A stretch of 64,000 nt of DNA from DATEKX01 sp963726785. Its GTDB lineage: Bacteria; Acidobacteriota; Blastocatellia; UBA7656. Both the position numbers and the translations under genes were made by a program. A model generated the notes under the pieces. The model was not told where the DNA came from. It did no database searches and saw only the letters and a program-made list of their open reading frames with translations. The stretch is taken from NCBI GenBank assembly GCA_963726785.1, contig CAVSDJ010000009.1, positions 496,001 to 560,000 of the forward strand. Direction: 5' to 3'. Position 1 is the first letter of the stretch. Each line of letters opens with the position of its first letter. Shown here one piece after another: positions 53,983 through 61,561 of the stretch.

Positions 53983-55642
53983 TTGGTTGAGGGGTTACTT
54001 GTGGAGTGCCTTCAGGAGCTACGATACCAGCATTGATATTCTGCTCTTCAAAGTCGAGCACTTCTTTAATCTCATCGGGATTCAGCTTGGCGAATTCAAG
54101 GATCTTCTTGCCGTAAATCTTTCTCATAACCGGATTATTGGGGAACTGGGCATTAACAGCGTTGAGCTTCTGAATAGTCTGCAAGGACTCTTTCTCGCGC
54201 TCTGTGGAAGATACCACCCGGCAGTTATAGCCGCTATCACTCTTGTAGTCCTTACCTGATACCGTCTTGCTAAACATATTGCCCCTGTGCGATTTCTTGT
54301 AGAGCTTCACGCTATCCAGCTTGTCAGCATTGGCATTCATCAGCTTGGCCCACTTCTCGCCCTTTTCCTTCTGGGCCAGCATATAGAATTTGGCAATAGA
54401 TGAGATACGCTCTTTAGCTGCTGATACAGCAAGCTCGACTTCACCGAGGGTTACTTTGTTATTGTCAGTTTCGCCCTTTGTCGCGGCTGTGGCAGCGGTA
54501 GCGGATTCAACAATCTTCTGCACATACTCCATTTCATCTAGGGACTCAGACATATCAGGGATGTCTACTTTCTGGTAGACCTCAGAAGGTTTGCCAGGGA
54601 GCGGATACCAGCCAAACGGCATAGGCTCTAGCGACTGCGGCACCCAGTTCTCGTTAGCCGTAGCATCATAGAAGTTCATCCCGAAGTTGCGGAGGATTCT
54701 ATTCTCAGCGATGGCTGAGATCATCGAGTTAAGGAGCTTGTTCGGGTTTCGGGCGATGTCTGCTACACCATCAGGATAGTGGTCATTCCGTTCAGGATCA
54801 TCAGACCAAGTAATGTAAGGGATGAAGTCAACGCTCAGAATTTCCATTAGAGGCTTTGCGGATAGGATTTCACTATCTGCTTTTACGATGACGTGCCAGT
54901 GCTCTTGCTGATCCTTGAGATCCCAGACTTTTTGAAGATGAAGCTTCAACTCTATAACCGTAGTACCAAGCTGCGGGCTGTTCATACCCGGCACGCCGAG
55001 GCTCTCCAAACGCTCATTTTTAGCCTGCATGAGCCGTGTAGTCTCTTCGGCCTTAATCAAGCCCTGTGCAGAAGCGTAGAAGACCTTGAGGCGGTTTACA
55101 GCCCCTCTGTCAAAGCTGAGATTGGCTGCTAACTGGTCAAGAGTCCTGAAAATGCCGTGTTCTGATAAGTGGTCAGCAGTACCATCCAGGTCAGAAGGAT
55201 CAGCATAGCGGTCCACCAGCATATCAAACGGCTCTTTGATTTCAGTAGTGAGCTTGCCGCCAATGATGTTGAGCTTCATCCAAGTCTTGCCGTACAGCAA
55301 ATCCTGCTTCTTATCCACCATGTCTTTGACTTCGAGTTTGTCCTTGATAACAAAACCCTTCCAAAGCTCATTGAGGATGATTTCCTTGTCTTTGTTGTTA
55401 TCCAGTTCCTCGAACTCAATATCAGGAAACTCATCAATGTTAGCCAGAATGGTTTTAACGCTTCCTTTGATTAAAGGAACGTTGATACTTTGACGCTGGG
55501 TAAGCCGGTTGATGATCACCGTATCCCGATAAAGCTGGTAGTTCTCAGTCCATTGGTCATGCCGTCGCTTCTGAAAATCAAAATTAGCCAGTTCGTTGGC
55601 GTTGAGTTGAGGTATAAGGGATTCGTAATTTACTTTTTGCAT
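53957..55642 (-). CDS. Phage portal protein
   Basis: 561 residues. PITWSDDPERNDHYPDGVAD-like and NPNKLLNSMISAIAENRILRN blocks, EMEYVQKIVESATAATAATKG and SSIAKFYMLAQKEKGEKWAKL fit the helical stem of SPP1/P22-type portals. Directly after the terminase large gene (4-base gap). Forms the dodecameric DNA gate of the head. Confidence 0.82.
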   Translation of the reverse strand: MQKVNYESLIPQLNANELANFDFQKRRHDQWTENYQLYRDTVIINRLTQRQSINVPLIKGSVKTILANIDEFPDIEFEELDNNKDKEIILNELWKGFVIKDKLEVKDMVDKKQDLLYGKTWMKLNIIGGKLTTEIKEPFDMLVDRYADPSDLDGTADHLSEHGIFRTLDQLAANLSFDRGAVNRLKVFYASAQGLIKAEETTRLMQAKNERLESLGVPGMNSPQLGTTVIELKLHLQKVWDLKDQQEHWHVIVKADSEILSAKPLMEILSVDFIPYITWSDDPERNDHYPDGVADIARNPNKLLNSMISAIAENRILRNFGMNFYDATANENWVPQSLEPMPFGWYPLPGKPSEVYQKVDIPDMSESLDEMEYVQKIVESATAATAATKGETDNNKVTLGEVELAVSAAKERISSIAKFYMLAQKEKGEKWAKLMNANADKLDSVKLYKKSHRGNMFSKTVSGKDYKSDSGYNCRVVSSTEREKESLQTIQKLNAVNAQFPNNPVMRKIYGKKILEFAKLNPDEIKEVLDFEEQNINAGIVAPEGTPQVTPQPNAVPALAA

Positions 55643-55646
55643 TTGA

Positions 55647-56831
55647 TTAAATGCCTAATGATGGATAGTACTTTGGCACACCGCCTATGACGGTTGTAGG
55701 GATAGCCTGCTTGTTTGGCTTGAGGCTTTCCATCGCATAGCGGCCAGCGTCCATAGCGTGGTTGAATAAATCTACTGGCTCATTAATGATCTTGCCGTCC
55801 CGGTCTGTGATCCACACATAGTTGCGGTATTCCTTAATGATATTGACCGAGCGTTTAGTAACTGAAATCTGCTCCTGCTGTACCTTCTGTATGCCCTGCA
55901 ATACTGAGCCTGGGCCTTTATTGGCACCAATGATTGTCACACCGTAGGACTTGATTTCGTCAATGGACTTTGGCTCTGAGCTATCAGCTATCGTGAGGGC
56001 TTTGGGCTGATTCTTGATGATGTCTGCAATTTGCTTATTGAGTAGCCCCTTTTGATAGGCTATTTCATCCCAGATGTACCCGCCATTGTATGAGTAAATC
56101 GCATCTATGGCTGTCGGGTCGTTTGAGTATCCAAAATCTAATCCATAGCGTTCTAGCCTTGCTTCGTGGGGAATCTCATCAATAATCTGCCAGCCTTTGT
56201 ATATTCTTGTTTCAATCTCACCAAGTTCCCCCTGGCCGTAAACTTGCCACCACGCTTTGTTATTCTTGCGCTGTTCGATAGAGCGAACTATTGCCGGATC
56301 AAGTGCCTCATTGTCCCGATAGGTGATAATCAGGTGGTCTACATCGTCTCTTGACCTCTGTACTTGGTCGTAAAACCAGAATTCAGTGGTAGGGTTCCAG
56401 TCAAGGTAAATGTATTCCTTGGTACGAACTTCTAATTGGTCGAATGCTTCATAAGGTACGTTGTTAGCTTCGTTAATAAATAACCTGTCGCGCCTTGGCC
56501 CTCTTACTTTGCTTGGCTGATCTGCTGAAAAGAACTCTATCTTGCTGCCAGTTTCAAAGGTGTAGATAAAATCTGATCTGTTCCAGTTAGTATCCTTGAA
56601 GTATCTATGCTGCTCCATTATCTGAAGGAAATCCCTCATTGCGCCTCTTTTGAGGTGCGGGAAGGATTCAGATACTACACTGGCCAGCGTGGGGATTCTG
56701 TCGCTCTGGGCCGCACTAATGAGCAATAGCAGAATGGAGATTGTCTTACTTGCTGAGGTTCCGCCCTGGACTGCCCTGATCCGCTTCTGGAGCTTGGCTA
56801 TCTTGTGAGTTGCCGTTGTTAGTTGGAACAT
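55647..56831 (-). CDS. terL: Terminase large subunit
   Basis: 394 residues, Terminase_3/6-like. ATPase: Walker A QGGTSASKT (22-30), Walker B DRLFINEAN. Nuclease: LDFGYSNDP with first Asp, ADSSEPKS, and DLFNHAMDAGRYA with the last Asp. It pumps DNA into the head and cuts it. Overlaps the small-subunit gene by 86 bases, an unusually long overlap. Confidence 0.93.
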   Translation of the reverse strand: MFQLTTATHKIAKLQKRIRAVQGGTSASKTISILLLLISAAQSDRIPTLASVVSESFPHLKRGAMRDFLQIMEQHRYFKDTNWNRSDFIYTFETGSKIEFFSADQPSKVRGPRRDRLFINEANNVPYEAFDQLEVRTKEYIYLDWNPTTEFWFYDQVQRSRDDVDHLIITYRDNEALDPAIVRSIEQRKNNKAWWQVYGQGELGEIETRIYKGWQIIDEIPHEARLERYGLDFGYSNDPTAIDAIYSYNGGYIWDEIAYQKGLLNKQIADIIKNQPKALTIADSSEPKSIDEIKSYGVTIIGANKGPGSVLQGIQKVQQEQISVTKRSVNIIKEYRNYVWITDRDGKIINEPVDLFNHAMDAGRYAMESLKPNKQAIPTTVIGGVPKYYPSLGI

Positions 56832-57219
56832 TTATGGCTGCTAATATTGGGATTGGTTTGCCTCCACTTGTATGGTCAACCTTTTCAGTAATGCGTTGTT
56901 TGAGTTTATTGTATTCGCGGATAGCGGCCACCTTTGAGGAGTAATCAGCGTTTTGGGTAATCACTAAGGCAAGCTGTTTATCAACGTGCTGGTCATTAAG
57001 CGTAAGGTCTAAAAGCTCATTAATACGAGCTAAAACGTTAGGACTTGTCAGGAGTTCACTAGCGCGTGACCGAGCAGTTTTATACCAGTTTGGTTTACTC
57101 TGATCAGGATCATAGGCTTCAATGTACGACTGTGTTCCGTTTCCAAAGAACTCTTTCTCCGTAGCGTATAGTTGGCAGAACTTCTCTTGTTTCGGATTTA
57201 GTTTAATCTCTTTTTCCAT
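56746..57219 (-). CDS. terS: Terminase small subunit
   Basis: 157 residues. N-terminal HTH-type DNA-binding part (LNPKQEKFCQLYATEKEFFG, TARSRASELLTSPNVLARI) as in terminase_2 proteins, then a coiled/disordered tail. The C-terminus is encoded in the large-subunit gene's start. Recognises packaging DNA. Confidence 0.85.
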   Translation of the reverse strand: MEKEIKLNPKQEKFCQLYATEKEFFGNGTQSYIEAYDPDQSKPNWYKTARSRASELLTSPNVLARINELLDLTLNDQHVDKQLALVITQNADYSSKVAAIREYNKLKQRITEKVDHTSGGKPIPILAAINVPTNNGNSQDSQAPEADQGSPGRNLSK

Positions 57220-57222
57220 TGG

Positions 57223-57420
57223 TCAAATATTCAAAAATATCTTCTGCAAGCTGACCCAGATAAAATCAGGTATCCACTTCGGGGCTGGCTTCAAAAGAAC
57301 GCTTAATTCTTCGCTGTACTTCTTTATGCGCTCCTCTATCTCTTTGGCCTGTGCCTCTGCCTGCTTACCTAAATCTCTTTTGTAAAGCCGTCGTAATTTT
57401 TTAGCTTGTTTGCCGCTCAT
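57223..57420 (-). CDS. Small basic coiled-coil protein
   Basis: 65 residues; KKLRRLYKRDLGKQAEAQAKEIEERIKKYSEEL coil then a hydrophobic end (WIPDFIWVSLQKIFLNI), so possibly membrane-associated. Just upstream of terS. Not recognised. Confidence 0.55.
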   Translation of the reverse strand: MSGKQAKKLRRLYKRDLGKQAEAQAKEIEERIKKYSEELSVLLKPAPKWIPDFIWVSLQKIFLNI

Positions 57421-57423
57421 AAT

Positions 57424-57597
57424 TTAGTGTTGGTAATGTGGATCAGCCGGATCATAACTCTCATTCTCCGGTTCTGGCTCATCTAAATCTATTCCGAATA
57501 CCAGACGCTTTTTCTCTACCTGTTCTACCAACTCTTTCTGATCTCGATTAGAAGCGTGAGCAACTTCTAATATTTGTTCTTCGGTTAATGATTCCAT
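57424..57597 (-). CDS. 57-residue acidic protein
   Basis: Reads MESLTEEQILEVAHASNRDQ ... then an acidic C-terminus. Starts the packaging operon, next to a DnaA-box-like site. Weak ribosome site. Confidence 0.5.
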   Translation of the reverse strand: MESLTEEQILEVAHASNRDQKELVEQVEKKRLVFGIDLDEPEPENESYDPADPHYQH

Positions 57598-57632
57598 TTC
57601 TTTTGGCTTACTTATGAGGAGTCTGGGCTATC

Positions 57633-57675
57633 TGTGGATAAGTGGTCTTGTGCGATTCGGTAGCAGTGCTACAAT
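57633..57675 (+). promoter_or_regulatory. DnaA-box-like 9-mer (site 5), promoter and palindrome between divergent operons
   Basis: TGTGGATAA (57633-57641); TTGTGC (57648-57653), 16-base spacer, TACAAT (57670-57675); palindrome GTAGC-AGT-GCTAC (57660-57672) overlaps the -10. Confidence 0.55.
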
Positions 57676-57722
57676 GTAATTACTACCACTTAATGCTCAT
57701 TCGAGCGGAAACAAATAATCAA

Positions 57723-57896
57723 ATGTCAGAAGAGAAATTAGAGAAGGCTATAGAATGGCTTGAAAATGCTTCTTACAATCTCGATAACGTCAGCCGTGTA
57801 GGTACGGTGATAGTTCCGATGATTAAGAATCAAATTGAGAACTCTATCAAGCTCCTCAAGGATGAAGAACTGCCGGAGGGGGTTTGGGGAGCCTAA
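57723..57896 (+). CDS. 57-residue helical protein
   Basis: ATG 57723; reads MSEEKLEKAIEWLENASYN ... LPEGVWGA. First gene of the plus-strand small-gene cassette. Weak ribosome site. Not recognised. Confidence 0.5.
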   Translation: MSEEKLEKAIEWLENASYNLDNVSRVGTVIVPMIKNQIENSIKLLKDEELPEGVWGA

Positions 57897-57901
57897 TACA
57901 T

Positions 57902-58048
57902 ATGAAGAAAAAGAACAAAATACTTAAACTATGGAAATCTGGTACGAGCAAGCGGGCAATATCATTAAAGGTCGGTGTCCATCGCTCATACGTTCAGAAG
58001 ATCATTAAACAAATGCTCAAAGAAGCGTGGAAGAAACAATCCGTATGA
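57902..58048 (+). CDS. 48-residue helix-turn-helix protein
   Basis: Contains LKLWKSGTSKRAISLKVGVH and SYVQKIIKQ, a resolvase/Hin-type HTH. Very basic. Likely a small transcription regulator of the cassette or element. Confidence 0.6.
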   Translation: MKKKNKILKLWKSGTSKRAISLKVGVHRSYVQKIIKQMLKEAWKKQSV

Positions 58049-58155
58049 AAAAAGATGAATCACCATTCGACATCTTCCCAGTAGCTACTACAGTGCTAGG
58101 CATCGAAATAGTCGTAACAATAATAGCCTTAATCTACATTCAATATCTCCTATGA
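58045..58155 (+). CDS. 36-residue membrane peptide
   Basis: Starts in an ATGA overlap with the HTH gene; one hydrophobic helix (VATTVLGIEIVVTIIALIYI). Coupled translation. Function unknown. Confidence 0.5.
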   Translation: MKKDESPFDIFPVATTVLGIEIVVTIIALIYIQYLL

Positions 58156-58268
58156 ACACCGAAGATCAAGACTGGCTCATTGACATTCTCCTGTCAGATC
58201 CGAAGCAAGACGACACCAACCAATCAAACTTACCACCTAATTCGGCCTCAAGCCGGGAAAACAGATAG
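58152..58268 (+). CDS. 38-residue acidic peptide
   Basis: ATGA overlap with the previous gene; MNTEDQDWLIDILLSDPKQD then Asn/Ser/Pro-rich. Coupling supports translation, sequence alone is weak. Confidence 0.4.
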   Translation: MNTEDQDWLIDILLSDPKQDDTNQSNLPPNSASSRENR

Positions 58269-58270
58269 TT

Positions 58271-58393
58271 ATGTCAACGTACTTACATCAACTGTATACC
58301 ATTAACTGCGATAACTGCGGAGGCATATGCGATAGGACTTGTGATAACTGCCCTACTTGCTCCACAGACTCGCCGGATAAGGAGATTGTATGA
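58271..58393 (+). CDS. 40-residue Cys-rich zinc-binding-like peptide
   Basis: CDNCGGICDRTCDNCPTC holds six of its seven cysteines in a ribbon-like pattern. Two bases after the previous stop. Typical of small phage zinc proteins. Confidence 0.5.
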   Translation: MSTYLHQLYTINCDNCGGICDRTCDNCPTCSTDSPDKEIV

Positions 58394-58578
58394 ACCCCTG
58401 GAATGAAGAATGGACCGAGGAGGAAACAGAGGACTATGCAAAGGAGATGAACCGGCTCAATGTCGAGCGTATGGGCGAAAGGTTCAGAGAAGCCGCAAAC
58501 ACCGCCGACAGGATAATCAAGTTCATAAAGATTATCGAGGAAGCCTGCAAACAGAATCCAAATGGATTACCCTTTTGA
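58390..58578 (+). CDS. 62-residue acidic helical protein
   Basis: ATGA overlap with the Cys-rich gene, GGAG upstream. Trp/Glu-rich start (NPWNEEWTEEETEDYAKEMN) and a helical end. Not recognised. Confidence 0.5.
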   Translation: MNPWNEEWTEEETEDYAKEMNRLNVERMGERFREAANTADRIIKFIKIIEEACKQNPNGLPF

Positions 58579-58709
58579 CGGGAAAGCATAGGCTACTAAT
58601 CCCTCAGCGCCTAGCTTGACTCCTATGAATGTTTCATAAGATTTTCATTCCCTTATCATCAGCATAGCACTTCTACAAATAACCACAATATGCCTATTTA
58701 GGCAAAAGC

Positions 58710-58718
58710 TGTGGATAA
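58710..58718 (-). promoter_or_regulatory. DnaA-box-like 9-mer, site 6
   Basis: TGTGGATAA 21 bases before ATG 58740; a TGCCTATTTAGGCA hairpin lies just upstream (about 58691-58704). Confidence 0.5.
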
Positions 58719-58739
58719 GTCACTAATCACACAAAACCA

Positions 58740-58838
58740 ATGAAACGACTATTCAAGATACTCGCCTTTATCGCACTCTTACCCATAATCTTCCTTTGGC
58801 TATTTATCCACAGGAAAGAACTCAACAAGCAAATATGA
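58740..58838 (+). CDS. 32-residue membrane peptide
   Basis: MKRLFKILAFIALLPIIFLW then a basic end; stop overlaps the next start (ATGA). Its codons include the DnaA-box-like site 7. Confidence 0.5.
   Translation: MKRLFKILAFIALLPIIFLWLFIHRKELNKQI
58804..58812 (+). promoter_or_regulatory. DnaA-box-like 9-mer, site 7
   Basis: TTATCCACA inside the 32-residue reading frame, 23 bases before the next ATG. Confidence 0.45.
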
Positions 58839-59218
58839 ACGAAGCAATTAAATTAGCCATAGAAAAAGGTGGGTATAAAAATCCCTATGAGTATTCCGAA
58901 CAGGTAGCAAGGTTCTTTCCTAGAATGGCTGGACATCTTAGTCATAGGAAAATGATACTTAGTGCAACAGCTTTAGACCCCTTATTCTGGCAAGCACTCG
59001 GTAAGGCGTTGGGGTGGGGGAAGTATATTTGTGAGTATTGCAGAAACGATTTCGACCCACCTGAAACAAGAGCAGAGGTTCACGCTTTATGTATTGAGCA
59101 TGGCTTATGTAAGGGTATGTGGGTTGAGGGTTGGAAACCTCGTGCTCACAGATATTTTGACCTACTCCTCACTGGCGGCGATACAGAGAAGTTTTGGAAT
59201 GAACTATTGAAGCAATAA
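58835..59218 (+). CDS. Hypothetical protein with CxxC motif
   Basis: 127 residues from ATG 58835. LALDPLFWQALGKALGW-like block (SATALDPLFWQALGKALGW) and ICEYCRNDF give a zinc or metal hint. I have seen the LDPLFWQALGKALGW block in many short plasmid/phage proteins of unknown role. Coupled to the membrane peptide. Confidence 0.65.
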   Translation: MNEAIKLAIEKGGYKNPYEYSEQVARFFPRMAGHLSHRKMILSATALDPLFWQALGKALGWGKYICEYCRNDFDPPETRAEVHALCIEHGLCKGMWVEGWKPRAHRYFDLLLTGGDTEKFWNELLKQ

Positions 59219-59223
59219 CGGCT

Positions 59224-59316
59224 ATGAACGGACCAACCCCAGGACTCGAACACATCAACAGACTGAAGCTCTGTGGACACTGCAAAGGCACAGACGAAGA
59301 AGCTCCCTCAGAGTAG
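59224..59316 (+). CDS. 30-residue peptide with CxxC
   Basis: MNGPTPGLEHINRLKLCGHC then an acidic end; its 3' end forms the left arm of the terminator. Doubtful. Confidence 0.35.
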   Translation: MNGPTPGLEHINRLKLCGHCKGTDEEAPSE

Positions 59317-59334
59317 GGAGCCTTTTCTTTTCTT
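59298..59334 (+). terminator. Rho-independent terminator of the small-gene cassette
   Basis: GCTCCCT with AGGGAGC (about 59302-59321), followed by CTTTTCTTTT. Confidence 0.8.
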
Positions 59335-59627
59335 ACGAGCGAGGACATAACGAAGCACATCTCCCCTAAGGGCAAGGTTCAATGCACCGCACCTCTCTAG
59401 CCCTTCAACTCAAGAGGATCTACTAATTATCCAGTTTCCCAGATAACCACAATAGGCTAGTGCTTGCTGTCACGTTGGTAGGCCACATCCCCGCTTTATC
59501 ATAAGTATATCACCTATGCTTCATATCTTACTGTGCATATCCCACTGCCAAGTAAAGCGTATAATTTGGGAGGCGAAGAACGAGCGCCTTGACAATGTAG
59601 GGTGGCTGCTACAATGAAAAGAGAAAT

Positions 59628-59651
59628 TAAAAAACTCCCCTAACGGAGAGT
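59628..59651 (-). terminator. Rho-independent terminator of the small minus gene
   Basis: Stem ACTCTCC-GTTA-GGGGAGT on the minus strand followed by six T. Confidence 0.85.
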
Positions 59652-59798
59652 CAATAAGTAAATAATAAACGAAACACCCAACATAACCTTGACCATAAAC
59701 CAAACCTCCTTCTTAAAGTCATACTTCGATTTATTCGGAACCCAAACGTGATAATACTTTCCATTCTTAAACACCACCTTGATTTTACCTTTGTCCAT
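59640..59798 (-). CDS. Small membrane-anchored protein
   Basis: 52 residues from ATG 59798 (a TTG at 59867 would give 75). Basic beta part (KVVFKNGKYYHVWVPNK) and C-terminal membrane helix (MVKVMLGVSFIIYLLTL). Ends within its own terminator. Not recognised. The 59317-59639 stretch holds nothing else clear. Confidence 0.5.
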   Translation of the reverse strand: MDKGKIKVVFKNGKYYHVWVPNKSKYDFKKEVWFMVKVMLGVSFIIYLLTLR

Positions 59799-59921
59799 AA
59801 GAGTTTTTTTAATTATTTCCCTTACGAGAGCAGCCAAGTTCCCTACTTTGTCATAGGCCGAGTTCAACTAGCCTCACAATTTATGCCGCTTTACGGCTGG
59901 ATCAGGACTGGGTTTAGCAAA

Positions 59922-59945
59922 TAAAAAAGCGTTGGCGAAGCCAAC
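59922..59945 (-). terminator. Rho-independent terminator for leftward transcripts
   Basis: GTTGGC-TTC-GCCAAC on the minus strand, then GC and six T. It should stop the ATPase/HNH operon about 530 bases after its last gene. Confidence 0.8.
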
Positions 59946-60018
59946 AGCGAAGCGAAATGGAAATGCAGTAATGCAGTTACAATGTTTCACAACAAACACC
60001 CAATGACCGGAGGGAATA

Positions 60019-60246
60019 TTGTCCTTTAGGCAGTCAAGTAAATCCTTGACGACACATCAGCAGTCTCAAACAACCAAGTTCGCATATCTATGCGCTGCAC
60101 CGCACCACAAAATACACACCGTCAAGCAATTCATTGACAGCCATATTCTCATTCAGCAGGTGTTTGTAAACCCCTGCGTATCTCAGCGACCGGAGGGAGC
60201 GGGAATGTCCTCAAGGGTTGCACCAACCCGCCCACCCCATCCGTAA
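60019..60246 (+). CDS. Possible 75-residue protein (doubtful)
   Basis: TTG 60019 follows GGAGGG. The reading is His/Gln/Ser-rich with no recognised motif. A second GACCGGAGGGA lies at about 60189, before an in-frame ATG (60205). Either a real small gene or chance in a non-coding region. Confidence 0.3.
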   Translation: MSFRQSSKSLTTHQQSQTTKFAYLCAAPHHKIHTVKQFIDSHILIQQVFVNPCVSQRPEGAGMSSRVAPTRPPHP

Positions 60247-60419
60247 GGATTCCCGTATTCTTTCTTCTCCACCTTTGTCAGGCTTCTCTTTATTTGATAC
60301 CGAACTGCTAAGTTTATGAAAACTCAGAAGATCAAGCCAAAAATCAGAACTTAAGACTTAGGGTACACCCAAACCGGATACAAACACCCAATCCAAACTG
60401 AAAACAAACTTTTCTGTGT

Positions 60420-60490
60420 ACCGGACACGGTAGCGGACTACTGGCTGCTCAACTGAAAGCAGCTAAGGGAAGCGCGTCCGGTTTAACCGG
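60420..60490. other. Nested inverted repeat at the end of the right-arm operon
   Basis: ACCGGAC (60420-60426) pairs with GTCCGGT (60476-60482); inside lies GCTGCT-CAACTGAA-AGCAGC (60444-60463); CCGGTTTAACCGG follows at 60479-60491. Could be a replication, transfer or termination signal in the otherwise empty 59.95-60.48 kb region. Confidence 0.45.
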
Positions 60491-60884
60491 CCCGCGCAAC
60501 TTCTATAGAAAGAGAATCAGACCCCTTGCCTTTATTACAAGGCTCGCAGGAAGCAGTCAGATTTGAAGGCTCATTTGTACCACCATCGTAGACTGAAATG
60601 ATGTGGTCAACGTTCAATACAACCTCAGGAGGTTTGCGCCCACAGTACCGGCAGGTGAAGTTATCGCGCTTTAAAATCTCATACCGTTGTTTAGCTGTAA
60701 GGGGAATACGCTCGTAAGGAGACTTGGGGTGCCAGAACCTCGTAGACCTCGAAGAGAAACCGACTTCTCGAAGCTCAATCTTAGGCATTGGCTGGGGGAG
60801 AGCGGGGGGCTTAGGCTTGCTATAAACTTTGAAGAGATGAAAAAGGAGAACGACTAAGAGGGCAAAGAGGATTGCGGGGAGCAT
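60483..60884 (-). CDS. Membrane-anchored HNH endonuclease
   Basis: 133 residues: N-terminal membrane helix (LPAILFALLVVLLFHLF), Pro-rich linker, then a complete HNH domain with CRYCGRKPP, NVDHIISVYDGGTNEPSNLT and CEPCNKGKG. A membrane-tethered HNH nuclease is unusual. Overlaps the end of the replication-relaxation-like gene by 31 bases. May cut entering DNA or act in transfer. Confidence 0.8.
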   Translation of the reverse strand: MLPAILFALLVVLLFHLFKVYSKPKPPALPQPMPKIELREVGFSSRSTRFWHPKSPYERIPLTAKQRYEILKRDNFTCRYCGRKPPEVVLNVDHIISVYDGGTNEPSNLTASCEPCNKGKGSDSLSIEVARAG

Positions 60885-61561
60885 AAGTCTTGGATACTAA
60901 TTCGTCCGTCTTTTGGCGAGCCGATTACTTGGCCAAGCGGATCTTTAATAATCTTATCGTGAATCGCCACCGTCACAAAATTTCCTAATCGCTGGCTTGC
61001 AGCATAACCTAGAATCCACGTCGCGGTACTTTCGATTTTGTACATTCCATCCCTGAGAACGAAAACAAGCTTTTCCCCTTGCCCTGCATATCTTCGGTAG
61101 CGGTCTATTTTTGACCGAAGCCTTGCTTCATCCATATTCCCTAGATCAATCTCAAAATAGAACCTCACTCCCTGAAATACCATTGTCCGGTCAGGCACTA
61201 ATTCACCGCCACCCAAGACCTCATTAGCTGACCAATACTCACAGAGATTATGAAAAGCGATATACAAATCACCGCCAGCTACTTCGTGATTGTACTTGCC
61301 GATTAAGAGCTTGTGCGTGCCCTTAATAGCTACAAAGTCGTGAGCGTTTTCCAGCTTGATAGGTTGAATCTCTAACCGTTCCTCTGGGAGCCTGTGACGG
61401 TTATTGAGGATCATCTTTTTTACCAGTACCCGTGTCTTCTCGTAGGCTTTTGATAAGGTCTTCGAGGTCGGGTCGTTTGGATGAAGCAGCCTTGCCAGTT
61501 GATTTCTTGTTAGGTGCGGCTCCCTTTTTAGATGATGAAGTACTTGTTCTTGAAGTGTCAT
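60854..61561 (-). CDS. Replication-relaxation family protein
   Basis: 235 residues. N-terminal winged helix (EQVLHHLKREPHLTRNQLAR), middle with YIAFHNLCEYW and a nuclease-like region FYFEIDLGNMDEARLRSKID as in the Replic_Relax family, which accompanies VirD4/TraG-like ATPases on conjugative and integrative elements. Its first 160 bases overlap the ATPase gene's disordered tail. Probably works in plasmid-like replication or transfer. Confidence 0.72.
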   Translation of the reverse strand: MTLQEQVLHHLKREPHLTRNQLARLLHPNDPTSKTLSKAYEKTRVLVKKMILNNRHRLPEERLEIQPIKLENAHDFVAIKGTHKLLIGKYNHEVAGGDLYIAFHNLCEYWSANEVLGGGELVPDRTMVFQGVRFYFEIDLGNMDEARLRSKIDRYRRYAGQGEKLVFVLRDGMYKIESTATWILGYAASQRLGNFVTVAIHDKIIKDPLGQVIGSPKDGRISIQDLCSPQSSLPS

